Positions 1 through 7,936 of a stretch of DNA of 43,666 nt are shown piece after piece; position 1 is the first letter of the stretch, and every line of letters begins with the position of its first letter. Source of the DNA: a virus; IMG/VR virus record IMGVR_UViG_3300017760_000012, positions 1 to 43,666 of that record; one strand, given 5' to 3'. Under the pieces are notes generated by a model, which saw nothing but the letters and a program-made list of their open reading frames with translations, did not search any database and had not been told where the DNA came from. Both the position numbers and the translations under genes were made by a program.

Positions 1-542
1 AATGGGAAACTCGTGATATGACTGATGAAGAATATGACGATGCATTTGACACATTTGATAAATGGTGCGACGAAGAACAAATCTATCATGGCGGATTCTC
101 AACATCATGGGTAGTACCAGATTTAAAATATTGGCCTCATCAAAACAATGTAAGGATTATGACTAATTGTTACTTTGATTCAAAAAATCTACCAAGAAAT
201 ATTGTATGGGATAAGTTACAAACTTCTCAAGATTTCCATGCTAATCTACAGCTGTTAACACAAGGATTTGCTAATAGAATTACAACAAGATATAGGGTTT
301 CTATATCGGCCACTAATGCAAAAGGAGGTTGTTCAGAATATAGAACAGTTGAATTAAGTAATCAAGTACACAGACAATTAGCTGAAATGTACCCAGATTA
401 CGTAGCATTAAAAACTAAAGTATTAGCAAATGGACCATGGAAAGGAGAAGAACGAGTTACTTGTTTTATTCAATGGTCAAAAGCTTATAAAGATGCAATT
501 AAAGCTAAAAACGCATCATCATTGGAGAATTTTTTAGGATGA
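1..542 (+). CDS. Hypothetical protein, 5' end probably outside window
   Basis: The reading frame is open to the left edge of the window: codons for W-E-T-R-D precede the first in-frame ATG at 18. The true start may therefore lie upstream, and from that ATG the product is 174 aa. The N-terminus is acidic (MTDEEYDDAFDTFDKWCDEE). No catalytic motif, signal peptide or membrane segment is visible and I do not recognise the family. Its stop overlaps the ATG of the methyltransferase gene, so the two are probably co-transcribed. Confidence 0.7.
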   Translation, partial: WETRDMTDEEYDDAFDTFDKWCDEEQIYHGGFSTSWVVPDLKYWPHQNNVRIMTNCYFDSKNLPRNIVWDKLQTSQDFHANLQLLTQGFANRITTRYRVSISATNAKGGCSEYRTVELSNQVHRQLAEMYPDYVALKTKVLANGPWKGEERVTCFIQWSKAYKDAIKAKNASSLENFLG

Positions 543-1747
543 AACACGCAGGTATAGTACCACTAATTGGTGGTGAAATTTTGGCATCAGCAGATGCTTA
601 TGGAACAGACCCAGAATATTTAATGACATATTCTGGATTTATGGCTAATGAAACGCACCTTTTAAATTATTATAAGGAACAAGGGAAGGATATTCCATAT
701 CATATTTTAGATGAAACTTCTGAAAAAATGGAAAATGTGGACATTGTCTCTTCAGTTTGTCCATGTGCTGGATTAAGTACTTACCATAACTCACATGGTG
801 AACAGAACGAAAACAACCAGTGGATGGAAAAATCATCTGAATACGTTTTAAAGGAAGTTAAACCAAAGGTATTATGGGGAGAGAATGCTCCAGGATTATC
901 TGGAAAGATTGGTAAATTTATGAGAGAAAAGCTCTATAAAATTGGCCAAGATAATGGTTATAACTTTTCGATTTATTTAACTAAAAGTTTACAGCATGGT
1001 AATCCACAATATCGTAAAAGAACATTCTTTTTCTTTTGGAAGAAAGATGAATTTAACGATAGGATCCCATTGTTTAACTATTATAATAAAGAAAGACCAT
1101 TGATTCAAGATCTAATTAAAGGTGTTAACACTAACTTTCAAACACAAGTTTTAAACCAAAAGACACCTTCGCAGGATGATCCATATTATAAGTATACCCT
1201 AGAAGTTGAATCTAAATGTACTCATGCTGAATTTGTTGAAAGGCATTCCCATGAAGAAAAATCTATTAATGTAGAATCTAGGTTAATGAAACTAGGTCAT
1301 GATCATCTTAAACTTGCTGAATGGATGGATCAATATCCTCAGTTTGAAAGAGAAGCTGCAAAGGCTAGACGTAAAGCAGGTAAGATTGCTTCAGGCGGTG
1401 GAATTATGCTTAGAGGTACAATTATTCCAATCAATTATATTGGAGCATTTGTAGTACATTTACCTAAGGTTATTGCTCATCCAACTGAAGATAGATACTT
1501 AAATGTTGCTGAAGGTAAAGCTATTATGGGATTACCCTTAGATATGGAAGTACTAGATGTAGAAAAGAACTACAATCATATTTGCCAAAATGTTCCATTT
1601 GCAACAGCAAGGGATATGGCAGTAGAAGTTAAAGCAGTATTAGAAGGTAAAAGAGATAGTGTTGAAACAAGTTACTTATTTCAAAACAATTTAAACAGAA
1701 GTTATGATTATAAAAGAGAAGAAAATAGTTTGGAGGCATTTTTATGA
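539..1747 (+). CDS. C5 cytosine DNA methyltransferase-like protein
   Basis: The 402-aa product resembles C5 cytosine-specific DNA methyltransferases, which transfer a methyl group from S-adenosylmethionine to cytosine. Residues 70-80 read VSSVCPCAGLS, matching motif IV with its Pro-Cys catalytic pair (Cys76). ENAPG at 115-119 matches the motif VI ENV position, and QYRKR at 157-161 matches motif VIII (QxRxR). The N-terminal SAM-binding motif I is poorly conserved. The middle (about 200-300) is variable, as expected for a target-recognition region. No restriction endonuclease lies next to it, so self-protection or genome marking is more likely than restriction-modification. The start at 539 overlaps the preceding stop and has a purine-rich upstream stretch. 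Confidence 0.8.
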   Translation: MKHAGIVPLIGGEILASADAYGTDPEYLMTYSGFMANETHLLNYYKEQGKDIPYHILDETSEKMENVDIVSSVCPCAGLSTYHNSHGEQNENNQWMEKSSEYVLKEVKPKVLWGENAPGLSGKIGKFMREKLYKIGQDNGYNFSIYLTKSLQHGNPQYRKRTFFFFWKKDEFNDRIPLFNYYNKERPLIQDLIKGVNTNFQTQVLNQKTPSQDDPYYKYTLEVESKCTHAEFVERHSHEEKSINVESRLMKLGHDHLKLAEWMDQYPQFEREAAKARRKAGKIASGGGIMLRGTIIPINYIGAFVVHLPKVIAHPTEDRYLNVAEGKAIMGLPLDMEVLDVEKNYNHICQNVPFATARDMAVEVKAVLEGKRDSVETSYLFQNNLNRSYDYKREENSLEAFL

Positions 1748-2538
1748 TGAGAATATTATTAACAGGAAGCAAAAGTGGACCAAGGAAGGGTTTTATTGGA
1801 AGCAGATTTGCTAAAAAGTATGGTGATCAATATGAGATTGTAGAGTACACTGCAGATATTAGAAATGCAGAAGGTATTATTGTAAGCGATTTTGATTTCG
1901 TAATACACCTTGCAGCTTTGGCTGGAGTTCGAAGATCACATGAAATTCCACAAGAATATTGGAAAACTAATGTAGAAGCATCTAAGTATATTTTTGAAGC
2001 ATGCGAAAAGGCTAATGTTCCAATCATATATGCTTCATCATCAAGTGTTTATGAATGGTGGTTATCACCTTATGCTGCTACAAAATATGCTATGGAAGCT
2101 ATAGCACCTAAGAATTCTATTGGATTAAGATTCCATACGGTGTATGGTCCTGATAGCAGAGAAGATATGTTATACGATGCGCTTTTAAGAAAAGATCCAA
2201 AGTTAACATACCTAACTAATCACACTAGAGATTGGACTCATGTTGATGACGTATGCAGTGCAATAGATATTTGCATAACATACTTTGATATGATAGTTCA
2301 CAATAAAGCAATTGATGTCGGTAATGGTAAACCTGTTACAGTAAAAGAAATGGCTGATAAAGTTTGGCCAGAGAATAATTTACCACTAAAAGAAGTTACT
2401 GGTGAACGACAAGATACATGTGCTGATCCAACAATTTTAACTAAATTTGGTTGGGTTGCAAACCACCATGTATTAGAAGATGATTATAAAACGCAAACAA
2501 TGAAACAATTAGACTTAAACTGGGATGGTAATATATAA
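1744..2538 (+). CDS. NAD-dependent epimerase/dehydratase (UDP-glucuronate epimerase-like)
   Basis: This is an extended short-chain dehydrogenase/reductase of 264 aa that probably epimerises or dehydrates a nucleotide sugar. The NAD-binding glycine motif is TGSKSGPRKGFIGS at residues 7-20, with extra residues between the usual TG and GFIG. LAALAGVRRS (56-65) resembles UDP-glucuronate 4-epimerases. The catalytic set is the ASSSSV serines and Y110-A-A-T-K114 (YxxxK). It is shorter than the usual 310-340 aa. The stop at 2538 overlaps the next gene, a UDP-glucose dehydrogenase-like protein. Together they could make UDP-glucuronate and then UDP-galacturonate, but the exact substrate is inference. 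Confidence 0.8.
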   Translation: MMRILLTGSKSGPRKGFIGSRFAKKYGDQYEIVEYTADIRNAEGIIVSDFDFVIHLAALAGVRRSHEIPQEYWKTNVEASKYIFEACEKANVPIIYASSSSVYEWWLSPYAATKYAMEAIAPKNSIGLRFHTVYGPDSREDMLYDALLRKDPKLTYLTNHTRDWTHVDDVCSAIDICITYFDMIVHNKAIDVGNGKPVTVKEMADKVWPENNLPLKEVTGERQDTCADPTILTKFGWVANHHVLEDDYKTQTMKQLDLNWDGNI

Positions 2539-3392
2539 TGAGATTAGCAATTATAGGGCATGGTTTTGTAGGTAAAGCAGTTGATTATGGATTTAGTAAT
2601 CAGCAAGTAGAAAAAAGAATTTTAGATCCAAAGTATGCTCATACTGATAATGATCAATACAAATTAAAAGATTGGAAACCTGATTTAATTTTCGTGTGTG
2701 TTCCTACACCTATGGGCGATGATGGTAATATCAATAGCAGTATTTTAAAATCTGTAATGGATAATCTTGATGAATGCTTAAAGGAAACACTAATTGTTAT
2801 TAAATCAACTGTTACACCAAATGTAATAGCTGAATACAAATTTTGGAATAACGTTGTGTATAATCCAGAATTTTTAACAGAAAAGTCTGCATGTGAACAA
2901 TTTGTAAATCCTGAGTTTCATATCTTTGGTGGAGACATATATAATACTAAAAGGTTAGAAGAATTCTACGAAAAATATAGTTTATGTACACCATGCCCAT
3001 CTTATCATATGAACCATGAAGAAGCTTCTTTGGTTAAATACACAATCAATTCATTCCTAGCAACTAAGATTACATTCTTTAATCAGCTCTACGATCTATG
3101 TAGAACTAACGGCGATGTCAATTTCAATACTATTATTAAAGCAGTTGGTGCTGATAATAGAATTGCACCTTCGCATACTAAGGTTCCAGGATTTGATGGA
3201 AAGCAAGGATACGGTGGTGCATGTTTTCCTAAAGATACTTTGGCTTTTGCAAAGTTCAGCGATGAGCTTTCTCTTTTGGCCAAAGCAATTGAGATAAACA
3301 ATACGTATAGATCTCAATATGAAAGAGACGAAAGAGAAAAAGAACAAAATATTCAATTTAACCATGTACAATTAAACCAAAATATGGTATAA
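2538..3392 (+). CDS. UDP-glucose/GDP-mannose dehydrogenase-like, lacking C-terminal domain
   Basis: The N-terminal Rossmann motif is IIGHGFVGKAV (residues 5-15), followed by VCVPTP (53-58). The central helix carries NSFLATKITFFNQ (171-183) with the family lysine. The catalytic-cysteine loop is GYGGACFPKDT, with Cys229. These are the NAD-binding and central domains of UDP-glucose 6-dehydrogenases, which oxidise UDP-glucose to UDP-glucuronate. At 284 aa it lacks the C-terminal UDP-binding domain present in the usual 390-450 aa enzymes, and it ends in a charged, low-complexity tail. That tail overlaps the promoter at 3365-3393. Activity may differ from the canonical enzyme. It follows the epimerase gene with a TAATG overlap. 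Confidence 0.8.
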   Translation: MRLAIIGHGFVGKAVDYGFSNQQVEKRILDPKYAHTDNDQYKLKDWKPDLIFVCVPTPMGDDGNINSSILKSVMDNLDECLKETLIVIKSTVTPNVIAEYKFWNNVVYNPEFLTEKSACEQFVNPEFHIFGGDIYNTKRLEEFYEKYSLCTPCPSYHMNHEEASLVKYTINSFLATKITFFNQLYDLCRTNGDVNFNTIIKAVGADNRIAPSHTKVPGFDGKQGYGGACFPKDTLAFAKFSDELSLLAKAIEINNTYRSQYERDEREKEQNIQFNHVQLNQNMV

Positions 3393-3393
3393 T
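3365..3393 (+). promoter_or_regulatory. Sigma70-type extended -10 promoter (TGTACA-N17-TATAAT)
   Basis: The -35 is TGTACA at 3365-3370 and the -10 is TATAAT at 3388-3393, with a 17-nt spacer ending in TGG. It lies in the 3' end of the dehydrogenase gene and would start transcription of S21, uvsX and gp41 near 3400. The same arrangement occurs five more times in the window. Confidence 0.8.
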
Positions 3394-3417
3394 AGACTAT
3401 ATTAAACAAGGAGAACT

Positions 3418-3678
3418 ATGCCAAGTGTAGATTTAAGACCTCGTAAGAGGCACCCAAAAGATAAAAGGCCAGCATCAGAAATGCCATTTGATGTTGCTCT
3501 TAGAAAATTCAGAAAGGCAGTTGAAAGAGCTGGAACTCTTCAAGATGTAAGACGAAAAGAGTTTTACGAAAAACCAACAGCCAAAAAGAAAAGGAAAAAA
3601 GCAGAAGCTTTAGCCAGATGGCGCAAAAAAGAACGCTCAATGCAATTAAGACCTGAACGTGGTCGAGGAGGAAAATAA
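3418..3678 (+). CDS. rpsU: Phage-encoded ribosomal protein S21 (bS21)
   Basis: This 86-aa basic protein matches bacterial ribosomal protein bS21, the small-subunit protein near the anti-Shine-Dalgarno region that helps translation initiation. The core [20 protein letters not shown] and the following [11 protein letters not shown] agree closely with the bacterial family. The first 20 or so residues ([17 protein letters not shown]) form an extra basic extension, and the C-terminus is rich in Arg and Lys. AAGGAG lies just upstream of the ATG at 3418. It is the first gene after the promoter at 3365-3393, so it is probably made early with UvsX. A role in biasing host ribosomes toward phage mRNAs is inference. 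Confidence 0.92.
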   Translation: MPSVDLRPRKRHPKDKRPASEMPFDVALRKFRKAVERAGTLQDVRRKEFYEKPTAKKKRKKAEALARWRKKERSMQLRPERGRGGK

Positions 3679-4745
3679 TGGGCATAATGGATAAACTTAA
3701 AAAGAACTCTAGAATTAAAGGTACAGATACTCTAGAAAAATCAATATACTTTGGTGAAAAGGATATAGTTTCAACTAGTGTACCAATGATAAACGTCGCA
3801 CTTTCAGGAGATGTCGATGGTGGTTTATCATCTGGTCTAACAGTTTTAGCAGGTCCAAGTAAACATTTTAAAACCTCGTTTGCGTTATTGATGGCTGGAG
3901 CATATATGAAAGAACATGAAGATGCAGTTATGCTATTTTATGATTCTGAATTTGGTTCACCACAATCTTACTTTGAATCCTTTGGAATTGATGTTTCAAG
4001 GGTATTACACACACCAATCACAGACGTAGAGCAACTAAAGTTTGATTTAGTTAACCAATTAGATACGATTGAAAGAGATGATAAAGTTATTGTCGTAATC
4101 GATTCTATTGGTAACCTAGCTTCTAAGAAAGAATTAGAAGATGCATTAAACGAAAAATCAGTTGCTGATATGTCAAGAGCTAAAGCACTAAAGGGATTAT
4201 TCAGAATGGTCACTCCTTATCTGACTATGAAGAATATCCCTTTACTTGCTGTTAATCATACATACCAAGAAATTGGATTGTTTCCTAAAGCAGTTGTATC
4301 AGGTGGTACTGGAATCTACTATTCAGCTGATAACATTTGGATTATTGGTAGAAGGCAGAACAAAAAAGGATCCGAAGTTAAAGGATATGACTTTGTTGTT
4401 AATGTTGAAAAATCAAGGTTTGTAAAAGAAAAATCTAAGATTCCAATTAGTGTAACATGGGAAGGTGGTATTTCAGAATACAGTGGCTTACTCGATGTAG
4501 CTCTAGCTGGAAATTATGTTGCTAAACCAAGCAATGGTTGGTACTGTAGAGTTGATAGAGAAACAGGTGAGTTGTTAGATCCAAAGGTAAGAGAAAAAGA
4601 TACTCTTGATCAAGAATTTTGGACTCCAATTTTTGAAGGAACTGATTTTAAGAAATTTATTAAAGGCCATTATCAAATAGGCCAGAAGCCATTAATTGCA
4701 ATGGACGAAGATTTCACTGTACTTTCAGAGGAAGATGATGTATAA
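3678..4745 (+). CDS. uvsX: UvsX RecA-like recombinase
   Basis: The 355-aa protein is a RecA-family strand-exchange ATPase like T4 UvsX, used in recombination-dependent replication and repair. Walker A is GPSKHFKTS at residues 59-67. VIVVIDSIGNLAS (about 138-150) is the Walker B region. The segment around AVNHTYQEIG and VVSGGTGIYYSA matches the L1/L2 part of T4-like UvsX. The acidic C-terminus (MDEDFTVLSEEDDV) is typical. It overlaps the S21 stop by 1 nt and the next gene by 8 nt. It is followed closely by the gp41 helicase gene, as in other T4-like phages. Confidence 0.95.
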   Translation: MGIMDKLKKNSRIKGTDTLEKSIYFGEKDIVSTSVPMINVALSGDVDGGLSSGLTVLAGPSKHFKTSFALLMAGAYMKEHEDAVMLFYDSEFGSPQSYFESFGIDVSRVLHTPITDVEQLKFDLVNQLDTIERDDKVIVVIDSIGNLASKKELEDALNEKSVADMSRAKALKGLFRMVTPYLTMKNIPLLAVNHTYQEIGLFPKAVVSGGTGIYYSADNIWIIGRRQNKKGSEVKGYDFVVNVEKSRFVKEKSKIPISVTWEGGISEYSGLLDVALAGNYVAKPSNGWYCRVDRETGELLDPKVREKDTLDQEFWTPIFEGTDFKKFIKGHYQIGQKPLIAMDEDFTVLSEEDDV

Positions 4746-5079
4746 TATATCAGATAGCGATTTTACATTAGTAGAAAATCCTGAATCAGATTTCTACGGA
4801 GTAAAGCTTTTAACCGGAAAGTACAAAGACGTTACAGTTGTTTATGGAAAGGTTTCAATAAAAGAAGATGAAGCACTTGATATTGGAACCTTAGAGTTTA
4901 CTTGGACCTGTATTGATCCAGCTGAATTTAATGATAAAGAACTTAATAAAAACGAAGAGTTTAACAATCATTTAGGCGACGTACTTACATATATTATATC
5001 TGATTCATTGGAAAAAAAGAAGGGACAAATTGGACATATCAACGCAAATACCGACACACGTACTCAATCATCTACTTAA
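4738..5079 (+). CDS. Conserved-looking hypothetical protein between uvsX and gp41
   Basis: The product is 113 aa (ATG at 4738; an ATG one codon earlier at 4735 is also possible) with AGAGGAAG upstream. It overlaps the uvsX stop and runs 50 nt into the helicase gene. No known motif is seen. The sequence is acidic with short beta-like stretches (YGVKLLTGKYKDVTVVYGKV). Its place between the recombinase and the replicative helicase suggests a replication or recombination accessory role, which is inference only. Confidence 0.75.
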   Translation: MYNISDSDFTLVENPESDFYGVKLLTGKYKDVTVVYGKVSIKEDEALDIGTLEFTWTCIDPAEFNDKELNKNEEFNNHLGDVLTYIISDSLEKKKGQIGHINANTDTRTQSST

Positions 5080-6418
5080 TGATGAGTCATTCTGCCGTAG
5101 GGTAATACCATTTTTAAAGAAGGAATATTTTGAAGGCGAACATCGAGTAGTATTTGATCTTATAGTAGATTTTGTAAGTACACACAATAAACTACCTACA
5201 AGTAAAATATTGGAAATTGAATTAACTGGTGTGCAAGCACCAGATGATTTACTTAATAGATCATCACACTTAATCACAGAAATTAAAGAAAGATCTGACA
5301 TTGAAACAGAATGGCTAATTAAAGAGTCAGAAAAGTGGTGTCAAGAAAAAGCAATCTATGGTGCAATCATGGATTCTATTCAAATCATCGATGGTAAAAA
5401 GCCAGAGTTACAAGCAGGTGCAATACCTGATATTTTATCTCAAGCATTAGGCGTATCATTCGATCAAGATATTGGCCACGATTATATTGATAATTCAGAA
5501 GAGCGTTATGATTTCTATAACAAAGTCGAAGAGCGTATACCATTTGATTTAGATTACTTTAATAAAATTACCAAAGGTGGTTTACCAAAGAAAAGTTTAA
5601 ACATATGTCTTGCTGGTACTGGTGTAGGTAAATCACTCTTTATGTGTCACTGTTCAGCTGCAAATATTTCTGAAGGAAAGAACGTATTGTACATTACAAT
5701 GGAAATGGCTGAAGAAAGAATTGCTGAAAGGGTCGATGCTAATTTAATGAATTTTCCAATAGAACAATTGGATACTTTACCACAGAATGTATTTAATCAA
5801 AAGATTGAAAAGATTGCAAAGGGACATGTTGGTAAATTAATTGTAAAGGAATATCCCACAGGTGCAGCTCATGTTGGCCATTTTAGAGCATTATTAAACG
5901 AATTAAAGCTTAAAAAGAACTTTAGTCCCGATATAATCTATATTGATTATTTGAATATTTGTGCCTCTTCTCGTATGAAAGGCCTTGGTGGAAACATAAA
6001 TACTTATTCATACATTAAAGCAATTGCTGAAGAGCTGAGAGGCTTAGCAGTAGAGTTTAATGTACCAATCGTGAGTGCGACTCAAACCACGAGATCTGGC
6101 TTCAGTAATACTGATGTTGGATTAGAAGATACTTCGGAATCGTTTGGTCTACCGGCAACGGCTGATTTAATGTTTGCGTTAATATCTACAGAGGAGCTTG
6201 AAGAGTTAGGACAAATACTCGTTAAGCAATTGAAAAATCGTTATAATGATCCAACAAAGTATAAACGCTTTGTTATTGGGGTCGATAGATCTCGTATGAA
6301 ACTTTATGACGTAGAAGAGGAAGCACAAACTGATATTATGTCAGATATGGTTCCTGATAAACCAATAAACAAATTCGGAGAATCTGAAGGCAAGGATTTT
6401 TCAGAGTTTAAAATATAG
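5030..6418 (+). CDS. 41: Replicative DNA helicase, T4 gp41/DnaB-like
   Basis: The 462-aa protein is a DnaB-type hexameric replicative helicase like T4 gp41. The N-terminal domain starts VLNHLLNDESFCRRVIPFLK, as in gp41 and DnaB N-domains. The linker is followed by the RecA-like core with Walker A AGTGVGKS at residues 195-202 and NVLYITMEMAEERIAER. IIYIDYLNIC is the Walker B strand, and PIVSATQTTRSG is the helicase H3 motif. The chosen start is TTG at 5030. AAGAAGGGA lies about 7 nt upstream, and no in-frame ATG precedes the conserved N-terminus. It overlaps the preceding gene by 50 nt. Confidence 0.93.
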   Translation: MDISTQIPTHVLNHLLNDESFCRRVIPFLKKEYFEGEHRVVFDLIVDFVSTHNKLPTSKILEIELTGVQAPDDLLNRSSHLITEIKERSDIETEWLIKESEKWCQEKAIYGAIMDSIQIIDGKKPELQAGAIPDILSQALGVSFDQDIGHDYIDNSEERYDFYNKVEERIPFDLDYFNKITKGGLPKKSLNICLAGTGVGKSLFMCHCSAANISEGKNVLYITMEMAEERIAERVDANLMNFPIEQLDTLPQNVFNQKIEKIAKGHVGKLIVKEYPTGAAHVGHFRALLNELKLKKNFSPDIIYIDYLNICASSRMKGLGGNINTYSYIKAIAEELRGLAVEFNVPIVSATQTTRSGFSNTDVGLEDTSESFGLPATADLMFALISTEELEELGQILVKQLKNRYNDPTKYKRFVIGVDRSRMKLYDVEEEAQTDIMSDMVPDKPINKFGESEGKDFSEFKI

Positions 6419-6428
6419 AGGAAAATAT

Positions 6429-6605
6429 ATGTTAAATACAATTAAAACTTACGTAAGTGCAAGACTTGGGGAAAGAACTACTTGGGACGGAACTACACTA
6501 TGTGTTGTTTGTGGATCAGTAATCCTATTCGGCGGAGTTGCTAAATTACTAGCATGGGCTGGATTTGCATGGGGTGTATATACTTTAGTTAAGAAAGAAT
6601 CTTAA
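6429..6605 (+). CDS. Small membrane protein (58 aa)
   Basis: This short ORF begins MLNTIKTYVSARLGERTTWD and contains a hydrophobic stretch from about residue 23 to 54 (VVCGSVILFGGVAKLLAWAG) that could cross the membrane once or twice. It ends in KKES. AGAGGAAA is upstream of the ATG, and it fits exactly between the helicase and thyX genes. Similar 'RLGE..TW.G' small membrane proteins are, from memory, common in marine phages. The function is unknown. Confidence 0.7.
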   Translation: MLNTIKTYVSARLGERTTWDGTTLCVVCGSVILFGGVAKLLAWAGFAWGVYTLVKKES

Positions 6606-6616
6606 GGAAATAAAAC

Positions 6617-7279
6617 ATGAACGTGAGTCTTATATCATATTCGCAACCCTCAGAGGACCTCGCCCCGACAACGGGCGAGGATCTTCTTCAATTAGTTTCA
6701 TACTGTGCTCGAGTGTCCAATCCTGGAAACCAAACAAGTCATGAAACATCAGAAAAACTTGTTAAGTATTTAATTAAAAATCAACATTGGTCTCCATTAG
6801 AAATGGTATCAGTTTGTATGGAAATTAATACTACACGAGATATCGCACGACAAATTTTAAGACACAGATCTTTTTCATTCCAAGAATTTTCTCAAAGGTA
6901 TGCTGATCCCACTAAGGATTTAGAATTTACCACCAGAGAAGCTAGGATGCAAGATACTAAAAATAGACAGAATTCTATTGAATTAAACCAAGAAGATTCT
7001 ATTAATTATGTTTGGGAATCGTACCAAGAAGTAATAATCGAAAGGTGCAGACAAGCATATGATTGGGCTATTGAAGCTGGTATTGCAAAAGAGCAGGCCA
7101 GAGCAGTATTACCAGAAGGATTAACTATGAGTAGGATGTACGTTAATGGTACTCTTAGATCATGGATTCACTATATTCAATTGAGGTCAGCACACGGCAC
7201 TCAAAAAGAACATATAGAGATTGCTAAAATTTGTGGTGAAGTTATATCAAAAGTGTTCCCTTATAACGAAATAGTATAA
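6617..7279 (+). CDS. thyX: Flavin-dependent thymidylate synthase ThyX
   Basis: The 220-aa protein has the ThyX signature RHRSFSFQEFSQRY (residues 82-95, RHRxxSxxExSxRY). ThyX makes dTMP from dUMP using FAD, NADPH and methylenetetrahydrofolate. The C-terminal region (ARAVLPEGLTMSRMYVNGTL and the helix after it) also matches. The length is normal. It supplies dTMP for the AT-rich phage genome, alongside the ribonucleotide reductase encoded later. Codons 14-22 form a GC-rich hairpin in the DNA (see 6658-6680) that is unlike the rest of the gene. Confidence 0.95.
   Translation: MNVSLISYSQPSEDLAPTTGEDLLQLVSYCARVSNPGNQTSHETSEKLVKYLIKNQHWSPLEMVSVCMEINTTRDIARQILRHRSFSFQEFSQRYADPTKDLEFTTREARMQDTKNRQNSIELNQEDSINYVWESYQEVIIERCRQAYDWAIEAGIAKEQARAVLPEGLTMSRMYVNGTLRSWIHYIQLRSAHGTQKEHIEIAKICGEVISKVFPYNEIV
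6658..6680 (+). repeat. GC-rich 8-bp inverted repeat inside thyX
   Basis: CCTCGCCC at 6658-6665 and GGGCGAGG at 6673-6680 are perfect reverse complements around a 7-nt loop (CGACAAC). After one A-A mismatch the pairing continues weakly. It lies about 40 nt into thyX and is far richer in GC than its surroundings. It could form an mRNA hairpin near the start of translation. No poly-U run follows, so it is not a typical terminator. Confidence 0.7.
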
Positions 7280-7285
7280 AGATAT

Positions 7286-7318
7286 ACTCTTCGGAGTGAT
7301 ACTTAGGCTAATTATTTT
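7286..7318 (+). terminator. Possible weak terminator after thyX
   Basis: ACTC-TTCG-GAGT (7286-7297) forms a short stem with a stable TTCG tetraloop, and a T-rich stretch ending in ATTATTTT lies at 7311-7318. The stem is short and the T run is not directly adjacent, so this is tentative. It lies between the thyX stop and the next promoter. Confidence 0.3.
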
Positions 7319-7325
7319 GCAAATA

Positions 7326-7346
7326 AATGCAGAAAACCCTGTACAA
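7326..7346 (+). repeat. 21-nt repeat upstream of and including a -35 box (copy 1)
   Basis: Identical to 31149-31169. It contains GCAGAAAACCC and the TGTACA -35 of the promoter at 7340. It may be an activator or UP-like site. Confidence 0.85.
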
Positions 7347-7368
7347 TTGTGTCTGGTCCTGGTATAAT
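7340..7368 (+). promoter_or_regulatory. Sigma70-type extended -10 promoter (TGTACA-N17-TATAAT)
   Basis: TGTACA at 7340-7345 and TATAAT at 7363-7368 have a 17-nt spacer ending in TGG. Transcription should begin near 7375 and read the block of small unknown genes. A 21-nt stretch including the -35 (7326-7346) is repeated exactly at 31149-31169, upstream of another promoter of this family. Confidence 0.8.
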
Positions 7369-7399
7369 ATACTTATATTAAATGATAAGGAATCAAATT

Positions 7400-7744
7400 A
7401 TGAAGAACAAATTTCACGAACAGAACGTTAGCGAACTAGCTAGTTACCTAACTAAGATTAAAGCTGACTATCACAGATATCAAGATAGATGTCTTGACGG
7501 CGATGACAGAATCAAAGATCAAATGTTCGATGAATTTTGTGAAGGCTTATCTTACACAGTAGGAAGAAACTATATTAAAATTAGTGCTGGGCATTCAACC
7601 CATTCATTCATTGTGGCTAAACCTACTAAAGGATTTAAAGAAGGTGATATATTAATGGCTAAATCATGGAAAGCACCGGCCACAAACTTCGCAAGAGGAA
7701 ATATCTTCGAAGATTATACAATCAGATGGACAGGAGCGGTATAA
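7400..7744 (+). CDS. Hypothetical protein (114 aa)
   Basis: The first gene after the promoter at 7340-7368. I chose ATG 7400 over ATG 7382. AAGGA lies about 9 nt upstream of 7400, and the predicted mRNA start (about 7375) leaves almost no leader for the earlier ATG. The product begins MKNKFHEQNVSELASYLTKI and is predicted soluble, with mixed helix then beta-rich sequence. No recognised domain. Its stop overlaps the next ATG (TAATG). Confidence 0.65.
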   Translation: MKNKFHEQNVSELASYLTKIKADYHRYQDRCLDGDDRIKDQMFDEFCEGLSYTVGRNYIKISAGHSTHSFIVAKPTKGFKEGDILMAKSWKAPATNFARGNIFEDYTIRWTGAV

Positions 7745-7935
7745 TGAATTTAGAACAATCAATCAAACTATTAGCTGAACAAGCAATCGTAGACGGAAAG
7801 CAAGTACTTACAGAAGATCAGATAAGATCTATGGTAGGTGCACCAACGCTGGAAGAATCAATAAAATGTGTATGCGGAAAGGATTTATCGGAAAACGGTG
7901 ATGACTGCTATGATCACATGACGCACGGAGTATAA
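7744..7935 (+). CDS. Small hypothetical protein with CxC pair (63 aa)
   Basis: Starts at the ATG in the TAATG overlap. The product MNLEQSIKLLAEQAIVDGKQ continues to an ESIKCVCGKD segment and ends DDCYDHMTHGV. Cys-x-Cys plus a later Cys and His could bind a metal, but this is not a recognised zinc-finger family. It is co-transcribed with its neighbours. Confidence 0.6.
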   Translation: MNLEQSIKLLAEQAIVDGKQVLTEDQIRSMVGAPTLEESIKCVCGKDLSENGDDCYDHMTHGV

Positions 7936-7936
7936 T

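Noticed and set aside
3096-3371. Overlapping - strand frames opposite the dehydrogenase
   Set aside because: They are shadows of the UDP-glucose dehydrogenase frame, which has clear motifs there including the catalytic cysteine.
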